Below are positions 37,254 to 46,063 of a stretch of DNA of 64,000 nt, piece by piece. A model generated the notes under the pieces. That model was not told where the DNA came from. It saw nothing but the letters and a program-made list of their open reading frames with translations, and did no database searches. The stretch is from Acidovorax temperans. Its GTDB lineage: Bacteria; Pseudomonadota; Gammaproteobacteria; Burkholderiales; Burkholderiaceae_C. A program made the translations under genes and the position numbers. The stretch is taken from NCBI RefSeq assembly GCF_006716905.1, contig NZ_VFPV01000002.1, forward strand, positions 958,501 through 1,022,500. The letters are read 5' to 3'. Every line of letters begins with the position of its first letter. The first letter of the stretch is position 1.

Positions 37254-37294
37254 AAGGCCCGCAACTACATTTTGTAGTGCGGGCCTTTGTTTTG
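37254..37294 (+). terminator. Hairpin after rpmF
   Basis: AAGGCCCGC (37254-37262) pairs with GCGGGCCTT (37279-37287), with an inner CTAC/GTAG stem and a tail TTTGTTTT. It lies between rpmF and plsX and probably acts as a partial terminator of the operon. Confidence 0.85.
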
Positions 37295-37343
37295 ACCGTC
37301 GTATTTATCTTCCGGCCAAGGCCGTTGGCTGGACAAGTCGCCC

Positions 37344-38396
37344 ATGATCACACTGGCTGTTGACTGCATGGGGGGCGATCACGGCCCCCGCGTCACGCTC
37401 GCGGCGTGCCGCCAGTTCCTAGAAACCCATTCCCAGGCGCGTTTGTTGTTGGTGGGCTTGCCTCAAAGCCTTCAATCGTTCGCGCATGACCGTGCCACCA
37501 TCGTGGCTGCCTCTGAGGTGGTCGCTATGGACGACCCCGTGGAAGTGGCCTTGCGCAAGAAGAAAGATTCTTCCATGCGCGTAGCCATCCAGCAGGTCAA
37601 GGATGGCGCTGCTGCCGCCGCGGTATCGGCTGGTAACACGGGCGCTTTGATGGCCATCGCCCGTTATCTGTTGAAGACGCTGGATGGCATTGATCGCCCA
37701 GCCATCGCCACGCAATTGCCCAACGCCCAGGGAGGCGCCACCACGGTGCTGGATTTGGGTGCGAATGTGGACTGCTCCGCAGAACACCTGCTCCAGTTTG
37801 CCGTGATGGGTTCTGCCCTGGTTTCTGCGTTGCAAGAGGGGGGCGAGCCCACTGTGGGGTTGCTCAACATCGGCGAAGAAATCATCAAAGGTAGCGAAGT
37901 CATCAAAAAAGCGGGCGAATTGCTGCGAACAGCAGCAAGCTCCGGTGATTTGAACTTCTACGGCAATGTGGAAGGCAACGATATCTTCAAGGGCACCGTG
38001 GACATTGTGGTGTGTGACGGTTTTGTGGGCAATGTGGCCCTCAAGGCCAGCGAAGGTGTTGCCTCCATGGTCATTGGTGGCTTGAAAAACGAGTTTTCTC
38101 GCAATATTTTGACCAAAGCTGCTGCGATCATTGCCTATCCGGTTCTAAAAGCGTTGATGAAGCGTATGGACTACCGTCGTTACAACGGCGCAGCGCTGTT
38201 GGGCCTGCGGGGTCTGGTCTTCAAGAGCCACGGATCGGCAGATGTTCTCGCGTTCGAGCAGGCTTTGAACCGGGCGTATGATGCAGCCCGCAACAACCTG
38301 CTCGACCGTGTCCGGATGCGGATTGCGCATGCAGCGCCCCTTCTGGCGCCCGCAGATGCGCAAGCCAAGACCGGTGTTTCGGCGACGACACATTGA
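37344..38396 (+). CDS. plsX: Phosphate acyltransferase
   Basis: 350-residue PlsX. It makes acyl-phosphate from acyl-ACP and phosphate, the first step of membrane phospholipid synthesis in the PlsX/Y route. Signatures are [14 protein letters not shown] at the start, [34 protein letters not shown] and [28 protein letters not shown]. The stop overlaps the fabH start (TGATG), so translation is coupled. Confidence 0.97.
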   Translation: MITLAVDCMGGDHGPRVTLAACRQFLETHSQARLLLVGLPQSLQSFAHDRATIVAASEVVAMDDPVEVALRKKKDSSMRVAIQQVKDGAAAAAVSAGNTGALMAIARYLLKTLDGIDRPAIATQLPNAQGGATTVLDLGANVDCSAEHLLQFAVMGSALVSALQEGGEPTVGLLNIGEEIIKGSEVIKKAGELLRTAASSGDLNFYGNVEGNDIFKGTVDIVVCDGFVGNVALKASEGVASMVIGGLKNEFSRNILTKAAAIIAYPVLKALMKRMDYRRYNGAALLGLRGLVFKSHGSADVLAFEQALNRAYDAARNNLLDRVRMRIAHAAPLLAPADAQAKTGVSATTH

Positions 38397-39373
38397 TGAG
38401 ACGTTATTCCCGCATTACCGGCACCGGCAGCAGTTTGCCCCCTCGCCGCCTGACCAATGCCGATCTGGTGGCCGAGCTCGCGCAGCGCGGCATCGAAACT
38501 TCTGACGAATGGATTGTGGAACGCACCGGCATTCGTGCCCGGCACTTTGCCGACCCCGCGGTGGGTAGCAGCGACCTGGGTCTGGAAGCCGCCCGCAACG
38601 CCTTGGAAGCTGCTGGTGTTCAGCCCCAAGACATTGACCTGATCATTGTTGCGACGTCCACACCAGACATGGTGTTTCCTTCCACGGCCTGCATCTTGCA
38701 AAACAAGCTGGGTGCCAACGGATGCCCGGCTTTCGATGTGCAGGCGGTGTGCAGCGGCTTTGTCTATGCGCTGTCGGTGGCCGACGCCATGATCCAGTCA
38801 GGCGCTGCCAGCCGGGCCCTGGTGGTGGGCGCTGAAGTATTCAGCCGCATTCTCGACTTCAACGACCGCACGACCTGCGTGCTGTTTGGCGATGGTGCAG
38901 GCGCTGTGGTGCTGGAGGCGTCTGACACGCCCGGTATTTTGTCCAGTGACCTGCACGCCGATGGCAAGCACGTGGGCATTCTGTGCGTTCCCGGCAATGT
39001 GTCGGGTGGACAAGTCTTGGGTGATCCTCTGCTGAAGATGGACGGTCAGGCAGTGTTCAAGCTGGCGGTGGGGGTGCTGGAAAAGGCGGCCCATGCAGCG
39101 CTTGCCAAGGCTGGTTTGACGGAGTCGGACATCGATTGGCTGATTCCGCACCAGGCGAACATCCGCATCATGCAGGGTACGGCCCGCAAGCTGAAGCTCT
39201 CCATGGACAAGGTCGTGGTCACGGTGGACCAGCATGGCAACACCTCCGCGGCATCGATCCCTCTGGCGCTGGACCATGCGGTACGCAATGGTCAGGTCAA
39301 GCCCGGTCAGACGGTGCTGCTGGAGGGCGTGGGCGGGGGCTTCACCTGGGGTGCTGTGCTATTGAAAATGTAG
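38396..39373 (+). CDS. fabH: Beta-ketoacyl-ACP synthase III
   Basis: 325-residue KAS III that condenses acetyl-CoA with malonyl-ACP to start fatty-acid synthesis. The triad is Cys119 ([11 protein letters not shown]), His252 (IPHQANIRI) and Asn282 (HGNTSAAS). ATG 38396 shares bases with the plsX stop. The conserved end [10 protein letters not shown] is followed by LKM and TAG, which lie inside a palindromic-repeat copy. In relatives the last residues are usually of the LLRF/VRF kind, so the repeat seems to have replaced the natural terminus. Confidence 0.97.
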   Translation: MRRYSRITGTGSSLPPRRLTNADLVAELAQRGIETSDEWIVERTGIRARHFADPAVGSSDLGLEAARNALEAAGVQPQDIDLIIVATSTPDMVFPSTACILQNKLGANGCPAFDVQAVCSGFVYALSVADAMIQSGAASRALVVGAEVFSRILDFNDRTTCVLFGDGAGAVVLEASDTPGILSSDLHADGKHVGILCVPGNVSGGQVLGDPLLKMDGQAVFKLAVGVLEKAAHAALAKAGLTESDIDWLIPHQANIRIMQGTARKLKLSMDKVVVTVDQHGNTSAASIPLALDHAVRNGQVKPGQTVLLEGVGGGFTWGAVLLKM

Positions 39374-39415
39374 CTGCTAGCGCTTGCTGTGTAAGCGCTA
39401 GAGCATGTTTTGATT
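39357..39415 (+). repeat. Palindromic repeat copy 5, overlapping the fabH stop
   Basis: TGCTATTG, then TAGCTGCTAGCGCTT, loop, AAGCGCTAGAGC and TTTTGATT. Arms TAGCGCTT / AAGCGCTA are perfect. It encodes the last four residues and stop of fabH and fills the gap to fabD. Confidence 0.88.
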
Positions 39416-39423
39416 AGAAAATT

Positions 39424-40368
39424 ATGAAGTCATTCGCATTTGTTTTTCCGGGGCAGGGCTCGCAGGCTGTGGGCATGCTCGACGCCTGGGGCGACCATCC
39501 TGCTGTGCAGCAGACGTTGCAAGAGGCCTCTGAGGCCTTGGGCGAGGATGTGGCCCGTTTGATCCACGAAGGCCCCAAGGAAGTGCTGGCCCTGACGACC
39601 AATACCCAGCCCGTGATGCTGGTGGCTGGTGTGGCAGCCTGGCGCGTGTGGTGTGCGGCTGGCGGTGCCAAGCCCGCAGCTTTGGCGGGTCATTCATTGG
39701 GTGAGTATTCGGCGCTGGTGGCAGCAGGTGTTCTGACCCTGGCGCAGGCTGCGCCTTTGGTGCGCCTGCGCGCGGCCGCCATGCAGGAGGCTGTGCCGGT
39801 CGGTGCCGGCGCCATGGCTGCCATCCTGGGGCTCGAGGCTTCAAAGGTGATTTCTGGCTGCGCGGAGGCTGTGGCCTCTCTGGGCGGCGCCGAAGTGGTC
39901 GAGGCGGTCAATTTCAACGACCCTGCCCAGACGGTGATTGCAGGTACCAAGGCCGGGGTTGAGAAGGCTTGTGAGGTGCTCAAGGCTGCGGGTGCCAAGC
40001 GTGCGTTGCCACTGCCGGTGTCTGCGCCATTCCACTCCAGCCTGATGAAGCCGGCCGCTGAAAAGCTGCGCGTGGCTCTGGAATCTGTTGTGTTGGCTGA
40101 GCCGCAAATTCCTGTTGTCAACAACATCGACGTGGCGGTTCGCACAGATGCGGCACAGATTCGCGACGCTCTCTATCGCCAGGCGTTTGGGCCTGTGCGC
40201 TGGGTCGAGTGTGTGCAGGCCTTGAAGGCGCGTGGCATCACCCATTTGGTGGAAGCGGGGCCGGGCAAGGTATTGGCAGGGCTGACGAAGCGGATTGACG
40301 CTGAACTCACAGGCCTGCCTTTGTTCGACCCTGCCACGTTGGCTGAAGTGATGGAGGCATTGAAATGA
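39424..40368 (+). CDS. fabD: Malonyl-CoA:ACP transacylase
   Basis: 314-residue FabD. It moves malonyl from CoA to ACP. FVFPGQGSQAVGML lies at the N-terminus, the nucleophile Ser91 in AGHSLGEYSAL, and the active-site His204 in PVSAPFHSSLM. It starts 8 bp after the repeat copy and has no strong ribosome site, as if the repeat had displaced the usual spacing. The end overlaps the fabG start (ATGA). Confidence 0.97.
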   Translation: MKSFAFVFPGQGSQAVGMLDAWGDHPAVQQTLQEASEALGEDVARLIHEGPKEVLALTTNTQPVMLVAGVAAWRVWCAAGGAKPAALAGHSLGEYSALVAAGVLTLAQAAPLVRLRAAAMQEAVPVGAGAMAAILGLEASKVISGCAEAVASLGGAEVVEAVNFNDPAQTVIAGTKAGVEKACEVLKAAGAKRALPLPVSAPFHSSLMKPAAEKLRVALESVVLAEPQIPVVNNIDVAVRTDAAQIRDALYRQAFGPVRWVECVQALKARGITHLVEAGPGKVLAGLTKRIDAELTGLPLFDPATLAEVMEALK

Positions 40369-41111
40369 CGGATTCGACAAAGACATCCCAGGTGGCTCTG
40401 GTAACCGGTGCCTCGCGCGGTATCGGTGCCGCCATCGCCCTGGAATTGGCCGTGCGCGGCTACCAGGTGGTAGGTACCGCCACCACTGACGAAGGCGCTG
40501 CGCGCATCGGTCAGGCACTGGCCGCTTACCCTGGTTGCCGGGGTGCCAATCTCAATGTGAACGATGCCGCCGCGGTGGAAGCCCTGATCGACGGCATCGT
40601 CAAGCAGCAAGGCGGCCTGCATGTGCTCGTGAACAACGCGGGTATCACCCGTGACACGCTGGCCATGCGCATGAAGGATGAGGACTGGGATGCGGTGCTG
40701 GATACCAATCTCAAGGCCGTATTCCGAGTAAGCCGTGCTGCCATTCGCCCCATGATGAAACAGCGCTTTGGTCGCATCATCAGCATCACCAGCGTGGTGG
40801 GCGCCTCGGGCAACCCAGGGCAAGCCAACTATGCGGCCGCCAAGGCAGGTGTGGCGGGCATGACCCGTGCGCTGGCTCGCGAACTGGGGAGTCGCAACAT
40901 CACCGTCAACTGCGTGGCGCCCGGTTTTATTGAGACCGATATGACCTCTGTGCTGCCCGAAGACCAGCAAAAAGCCCTCAATGCGCAGATCCCGTTGGGC
41001 CATATGGGCAAGCCGCAGGACATCGCGCATGCAGTGGCCTACCTGGCTTCCAATGAGGCTGGCTATGTGACGGGGCAGGAATTGCACGTCAATGGCGGCA
41101 TGTACATGTAA
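40365..41111 (+). CDS. fabG: 3-oxoacyl-ACP reductase
   Basis: 248-residue short-chain dehydrogenase that reduces 3-ketoacyl-ACP with NADPH. The cofactor motif is TGASRGIG (14-21). The catalytic Ser143, Tyr156 and Lys160 lie in SITSVVGASGNPGQANYAAAK. NNAGITRDTLAMRM and the C-terminal GQELHVNGGMYM are typical FabG. It starts inside the fabD stop. Confidence 0.97.
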   Translation: MTDSTKTSQVALVTGASRGIGAAIALELAVRGYQVVGTATTDEGAARIGQALAAYPGCRGANLNVNDAAAVEALIDGIVKQQGGLHVLVNNAGITRDTLAMRMKDEDWDAVLDTNLKAVFRVSRAAIRPMMKQRFGRIISITSVVGASGNPGQANYAAAKAGVAGMTRALARELGSRNITVNCVAPGFIETDMTSVLPEDQQKALNAQIPLGHMGKPQDIAHAVAYLASNEAGYVTGQELHVNGGMYM

Positions 41112-41150
41112 TTGAGACAAGTTAACGCCGGTTCATCCGGACGGCGGGCT

Positions 41151-41172
41151 GCTAAGGGGGAATCTCCTTAGC
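41151..41172 (+). promoter_or_regulatory. Hairpin in the acpP leader region
   Basis: GCTAAGG (41151-41157) pairs with CCTTAGC (41166-41172), loop of 8. It is followed at 41176 by TAGAAT, a -10-like hexamer without a good -35. It could be a processing or attenuation site between fabG and the highly expressed acpP. Confidence 0.4.
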
Positions 41173-41178
41173 GGCTAG

Positions 41179-41454
<276 letters not shown>

Positions 41455-41501
41455 GCGGCGCCCTGCGCCTGACTCGAGCGATCAGTAGAAGGTTTTCACG
41501 C

Positions 41502-42746
41502 ATGAGCCGTCGTCGCGTTGTCGTGACCGGCCTGGGTTGCGTCAGCCCCGTGGGTAACACGGTGGCTGATGCCTGGGCCAACATCCTCGCCGGAAAATCC
41601 GGCATTGACCTCATCACCAAGTTCGATGCGTCGAACTTCGCCTGCAGGATTGCGGGTGAGGTCAAGGGATTTGACCTGGAGTCGTACATCAGCGCAAAAG
41701 ATGCGCGTGCGATGGACTCCTTCATTCATTTTGGGATCGCTGCGGCAGCGCAGGCTGTGCAGGATGCGGGCTTGCCCACAGGCGAGGCGCTCGACGATGA
41801 GTTGGCCACCCGCATCGCCTGCGTTATCGGTTCTGGAATCGGCGGGCTTCCGCTGATCGAGAACACCCATATCGAGTACGCCGCCCGGGGCCCCCGGCGA
41901 ATTACCCCATTTTTTGTGCCAGCCTCCATCATCAATATGGTGGCTGGTCATGTTTCCATGCGTTTTGGCTTCAAGGGGCCGAATCTGTCCGTCGTGACTG
42001 CGTGCACCACCGGTTTGCACTGCATTGGCGAGGGCGGACGCATGATCGAGTACGGCGATGCCGATATCGTCGTTGCTGGTGGCACTGAATCCACCGTCTC
42101 TCCGTTAGGCATTGGCGGCTTTGCGGCCATGCGTGCGCTTTCAACGCGCAATGATGACCCGCAGACGGCCTCTCGCCCCTGGGACAAAGACCGTGACGGT
42201 TTTGTGCTCGGCGAAGGCGCTGGTGTCATGGTGCTGGAAGAGTACGAACACGCCAAGGCGCGCGGTGCCAAGATTTACGCTGAAGTCGGTGGCTTTGGCA
42301 TGAGCGCTGACGCAGGGCACATGACCGCTCCCAATATGGATGGTCCTCGCAGAGCCATGATCAGTGCGATGCGCAATGCGGGTGTCAACGCTGATCAGAT
42401 TGATTACCTCAATGCCCACGGCACTTCAACGCCCCTGGGCGATTTGAACGAAACCAACGCCATCAAGGCTGCGCTGGGCGATCACGCCAAACGTACGGTG
42501 GTGAGTTCGACCAAGTCGATGACCGGTCACTTGCTCGGCGGGGCCGGCGGCATCGAAAGCGTCTTCACGGTGCTGGCTTTGCATCACCAGAAGGCACCTC
42601 CAACGATCAACCTCTTCAACCAGGATCCAGAGTGCGATCTGGACTACTGCGCCAACACGGCGCGTGATATGAAGATTGATGTGGCCCTCAAAAACAATTT
42701 TGGTTTTGGTGGCACCAATGGCTCTTTGGTATTCAAGCGGATCTGA
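41502..42746 (+). CDS. fabF: Beta-ketoacyl-ACP synthase II
   Basis: 414-residue KAS II, the elongating condensing enzyme. The catalytic Cys168 is in [10 protein letters not shown]; the two histidines lie in [11 protein letters not shown] and [31 protein letters not shown] starts the protein. It ends the fatty-acid block; the next genes form the sigma-E operon. Confidence 0.97.
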   Translation: MSRRRVVVTGLGCVSPVGNTVADAWANILAGKSGIDLITKFDASNFACRIAGEVKGFDLESYISAKDARAMDSFIHFGIAAAAQAVQDAGLPTGEALDDELATRIACVIGSGIGGLPLIENTHIEYAARGPRRITPFFVPASIINMVAGHVSMRFGFKGPNLSVVTACTTGLHCIGEGGRMIEYGDADIVVAGGTESTVSPLGIGGFAAMRALSTRNDDPQTASRPWDKDRDGFVLGEGAGVMVLEEYEHAKARGAKIYAEVGGFGMSADAGHMTAPNMDGPRRAMISAMRNAGVNADQIDYLNAHGTSTPLGDLNETNAIKAALGDHAKRTVVSSTKSMTGHLLGGAGGIESVFTVLALHHQKAPPTINLFNQDPECDLDYCANTARDMKIDVALKNNFGFGGTNGSLVFKRI

Positions 42747-42762
42747 ACGAGCTAGCGCGGCG

Positions 42763-42792
42763 TTTACATTGCCGTACTGGCTTTGTTAGATT
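42763..42792 (+). promoter_or_regulatory. Possible promoter of the rpoE operon
   Basis: TTTACA (42763-42768), 17 bp, TTAGAT (42786-42791), or TAGATT one base on. It lies just past fabF and 185 bp before the next start. Moderate match only. Confidence 0.35.
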
Positions 42793-42975
42793 GCTAGTCT
42801 TTACGGGCTTCGGTGTGCGCAGGGTAATGCTTGATGACAAAGTGGTCAGCATTCCCGGTGCTCCCCAGCAAGTTCCAAGTCACATAGTGCCCCCGATAGC
42901 AGCCTTGATCGCTGAATTTTCTCGGTGCAGGTTAGCTTTGGCTTCCCAAATCCTGCAGCTCTATCCTTTCTGTCG

Positions 42976-43485
42976 ATGACAGGCTTCGTCAGATATACCG
43001 CTCCTGCGGTGCGCTATCCATTCGCGCGCAGCGTGGTACTTGCCATCTTGGTTTTGCTGATATCGGCTGCTTCTGGTGCTGGTGTGTTTGCCTTTGCGGT
43101 AGCGCAGGGAAGGGCTGGCGCAGGGCTCCAATGGACTGGCGTGTTGGCACTCGCTGCCTGGGTGATAGCTTCTCTCTGTGCACTGCGGTACTGGTGGTGT
43201 GCCCCTTCGGGTGAGTTGGTGTGGGATGGTCAGGGTTGGGCAATTCATTTTGTCGCCGACGAAGAACCTCTTGCTTTGAGGGGCGCGCCTCAGGTCTTGG
43301 TGGATATGCAAGCTTGGCTCTGGGTCATGGCGGTGCATGGCGACTTGCGCCGCTCTTGGATCTGGCTTGAGCGTTCTCGTCAAACCGAGCGCTGGGGTGA
43401 TTTACGGCGTGCGGTATATTCGCCCGCCATGCAGGCAGCCGCCCCGGCTTCCCTATTCCATCCGGCCCAAGGCCGGGAGCCCTGA
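42976..43485 (+). CDS. Small inner-membrane protein, possibly YgfX/CptA-like
   Basis: 169-residue protein. Two membrane helices lie at about 19-43 (VVLAILVLLISAASGAGVFAF) and 53-72 (GVLALAAWVIASLCALRYWW). A soluble part with SGELVWDGQGWAIHF and a C-terminal WIWLERSRQTERWGDLRRAVYSP follows. This layout and the W-x-RW-x-LRRAVYS ending resemble the YgfX/CptA family of SdhE-linked membrane proteins. No SdhE-like gene is beside it. It precedes rpoE by 20 bp. The family call is tentative. Confidence 0.7.
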   Translation: MTGFVRYTAPAVRYPFARSVVLAILVLLISAASGAGVFAFAVAQGRAGAGLQWTGVLALAAWVIASLCALRYWWCAPSGELVWDGQGWAIHFVADEEPLALRGAPQVLVDMQAWLWVMAVHGDLRRSWIWLERSRQTERWGDLRRAVYSPAMQAAAPASLFHPAQGREP

Positions 43486-43505
43486 GGCGTGATTCCTGAG
43501 TGTCC

Positions 43506-44132
43506 ATGACTGCAACCCCGCCTTCTTCCTCTACTGACAGCGATCTCCAACTGGTGGAGCGCACAGTTGCAGGCGATCAGCGAGCATATGAGCTGTTGGT
43601 CATCAAATACCAACGGCGCATTGAGCGCCTGATCGGACGGATGGTGCGTGATGTTGACCTGGTGCAGGACATTGCCCAGGAAACCTTCATTCGCGCCTAT
43701 CGCGCCCTTCACCAGTTTCGGGGTGATGCCCAGTTCTACACCTGGCTTTATCGGATCGCTGTCAACACGGCCAAAAAGGCGTTGATGGACATGAAGCGCA
43801 ATCCGGTCGTTTCTGAGAACGCTCTGCGCGGTGGTGACGAAGAAGATGAAACTTCCCGTGTGGATCATGAACTAACCACACAAGAGACCCCGGAAACCGT
43901 TTTGGCGGCCCAGGAGATTGCCCATGTGGTGAACGCCGCCATGGAAGCTCTGCCTGAGGATTTGCGACAGGCGGTCACCCTTCGTGAAATCGAAGGTCTC
44001 AGTTACGAAGAAATCGCCAGTGCCATGAATTGCCCTATCGGAACCGTACGATCCCGCATCTTTCGGGCGCGAGAGGCAATCTCGGCGAAGGTACGCCCCT
44101 TGCTGGAGAATCAATCTGGCAAGCGGTGGTAG
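43506..44132 (+). CDS. rpoE: RNA polymerase sigma-E factor
   Basis: 208-residue ECF sigma factor of the RpoE/AlgU type. Region 2: LVIKYQRRIERLIGRMV, DIAQETFIRAYRALHQFRGDAQFYTWLYRIA. Region 4: LREIEGLSYEEIASAMNCP, GTVRSRIFRAREAI. An in-frame GTG 43500 is an alternative start. Followed by rseA, rseB and a DegP-like protease gene, so it governs the envelope-stress response. Confidence 0.95.
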   Translation: MTATPPSSSTDSDLQLVERTVAGDQRAYELLVIKYQRRIERLIGRMVRDVDLVQDIAQETFIRAYRALHQFRGDAQFYTWLYRIAVNTAKKALMDMKRNPVVSENALRGGDEEDETSRVDHELTTQETPETVLAAQEIAHVVNAAMEALPEDLRQAVTLREIEGLSYEEIASAMNCPIGTVRSRIFRAREAISAKVRPLLENQSGKRW

Positions 44133-44198
44133 TGCTCGTGAGTGAGCAGGCCCTAGAACGTATTTTGTGTGGTTGCTGGTTGTTTGACAGGTGAAATC

Positions 44199-44798
44199 AT
44201 GGACAGAGATTTGACGCAGGATGAACAGTTGTCGGCGCTGATGGACGGAGAGCTTGACGATGCTTCGTTGGCGGAGGCGCTGTCTTTCGCTGCAGACAAA
44301 GGGCAAGCTACTTGGGAGCTTTACCATTTGGTTGGTGATGTGTTGCGCTCGCCTGAACTGGCTGCCCACGCCACCAGCCCGTTGCTCGGCCGTCTGCGTG
44401 AGCAAATAGCGCAAGAACCCCGGTTCCCGGTGCAAAAACCTGAAGAAGCAGTGGTTGTAACGCACAGCGCTGTCGTCAACACGGAGCGTCCTGCTGCCAA
44501 TTCCTCCGTATTTCGTTGGAAGATGGTCGCCGGTTTCGCGTCATTGGCTGCCGTGGCAGCCATTGGCTGGAATTCTCTCAGCGCTCTGCAAGGGCAGGGC
44601 AAGCAGCTTGCAGCGGCCCCGGTACCGCAACCGACGGAGGTGTTGGCTGTGTCCGAGGGCGCAGGTCAGCCTGTGATGTTGCGTGATCCCCGTCTGGATG
44701 AGTTGCTGCAGGCTCATAAGCAGTTCGGCAGCACCTCCGCTTTGCAGATGCCTGCTGGCTTCCTGCGCAATGCCACCTTTGAAGAGCCTTCCCGATAA
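44199..44798 (+). CDS. rseA: Sigma-E anti-sigma factor RseA
   Basis: 199-residue inner-membrane anti-sigma factor. The N-terminal RseA domain (DEQLSALMDGELDD, WELYHLVGDVLRS) would bind RpoE. A single membrane helix lies at about 108-125 (MVAGFASLAAVAAIGW), then a short periplasmic tail that RseB would protect. ATG 44199 has an AGGTGA ribosome site. It is 66 bp after rpoE. Confidence 0.92.
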   Translation: MDRDLTQDEQLSALMDGELDDASLAEALSFAADKGQATWELYHLVGDVLRSPELAAHATSPLLGRLREQIAQEPRFPVQKPEEAVVVTHSAVVNTERPAANSSVFRWKMVAGFASLAAVAAIGWNSLSALQGQGKQLAAAPVPQPTEVLAVSEGAGQPVMLRDPRLDELLQAHKQFGSTSALQMPAGFLRNATFEEPSR

Positions 44799-44805
44799 GT
44801 TGCTC

Positions 44806-45882
44806 ATGGTATTCGGCCAGCAAAAACGTTTGGTCGCAGACCGCCCATCGGCCAGTTTTTTACTCACCTTAGCCTCTCGCATGCGAGGCTTGGTGCTGGT
44901 AGCGGGTGTGGTCATCGGAGCGCATGCCCACGCATCCAGTGAGGGAGCATCTGCCCCTGCGCAGCCCAACCGCGATGTGTCTCAATGGGTCGAGCACATG
45001 CGAGGGGCGGTGTGTCAAAGCCCTTACTCCGGGACGTTCGTGGTGATGTCTGCCTCAGGGGCCATGTCCAGTTCGCGCATCACCCAGGCTTGCGATGGCG
45101 GTGTGCAAATTGAGAAGGTAGAGAGCCTGACGGGCGCCCCGCGAACGGTGTACCGGCGCAACGGCGAGATGAGAACCTTTTTCGGCTCCACCCGCACTGT
45201 GCGTACCGACCGTGCAGATACCCTGGCGGTCTTTCCACAGCCTTCCGTAGTGCCTGGGGCTCAGCTATCGCAGTATTACTCTGCCAAGCGGCTCGGCTCA
45301 GAGCGGGTTGCGGGCCGGATGGCTGATGTACTCTGGTTCAAACCGCAGGATGACTTGCGCCTGGGCTATCGCATCTGGTCTGATCAAGCCACGGGCTTGG
45401 TGATGAAGCTGCAAACTCTGGCGGTTGATGGCCGAGTGGTGGAGCAGGCGGCATTTTCTGAGATAGATTGGAATGCACCAGTGCGGGCTGAGGATCTTTC
45501 TCGCTCCATGGATGCGATCGCCGGCTTCCAAGTAGTTACCGTCAATGTGCGAAAAACCTCTGCACAGTCTGAGGGATGGGGGCTGCGCCAGCCGGTCGAA
45601 GGATTTGTGCCTGTGCAATGTTATCGCCGCACTTTGGCGACTCAGGCCGATACGCGAAGTGTTTTGCAGTGCTCGTACTCTGATGGGCTGGCTTCCGTTT
45701 CGCTGTTTCTGGAGCCACTCGATGCGGTTCGGCATGCCGACCTGCAATCGCAGGAAGTGAGCATGGGGGCGACCCAGTTGCTTGGCCGCAAAGTGGGTGA
45801 AGATGCCTGGCTCACCGTGGTCGGCGAAGTGCCCCGTAAAACGCTGTACAGGTTCTCTCAGGCTTGGGTAAGGTTGCGCTGA
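44806..45882 (+). CDS. rseB: Sigma-E regulator RseB/MucB
   Basis: 358-residue periplasmic protein. It binds the RseA tail and senses mislocalised lipopolysaccharide or proteins. The N-terminal lipoprotein-like fold contains PYSGTFVVMSASGAMSSSRI, and the C-terminal domain begins near residue 240. The start is uncertain: ATG 44806 follows rseA by 7 bp, while ATG 44881 would give a tidy signal peptide (MRGLVLVAGVVIGAHAHA). The second may be the true one. Confidence 0.9.
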   Translation: MVFGQQKRLVADRPSASFLLTLASRMRGLVLVAGVVIGAHAHASSEGASAPAQPNRDVSQWVEHMRGAVCQSPYSGTFVVMSASGAMSSSRITQACDGGVQIEKVESLTGAPRTVYRRNGEMRTFFGSTRTVRTDRADTLAVFPQPSVVPGAQLSQYYSAKRLGSERVAGRMADVLWFKPQDDLRLGYRIWSDQATGLVMKLQTLAVDGRVVEQAAFSEIDWNAPVRAEDLSRSMDAIAGFQVVTVNVRKTSAQSEGWGLRQPVEGFVPVQCYRRTLATQADTRSVLQCSYSDGLASVSLFLEPLDAVRHADLQSQEVSMGATQLLGRKVGEDAWLTVVGEVPRKTLYRFSQAWVRLR

Positions 45883-46063
45883 CGAGCGGGGCGGCGGCTG
45901 TTCCATACAGGTGCTCACTTTTTTGAGCGAGATGGTGGTGAGTCAAACGTCGCCGCCAGCTGGGTTAACGCGAAAACTTGCGTACATCAAGGGAACCAAT
46001 CGCTGCCCATGCCTTTCACAGCATCATTCGTATAACGCCCTGTCACCTTTTTTTGAAAGGCCA

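Noticed and set aside
42791..42979. 62-codon frame between fabF and the YgfX-like gene
   Set aside because: No ribosome site or recognisable composition; better read as leader DNA.
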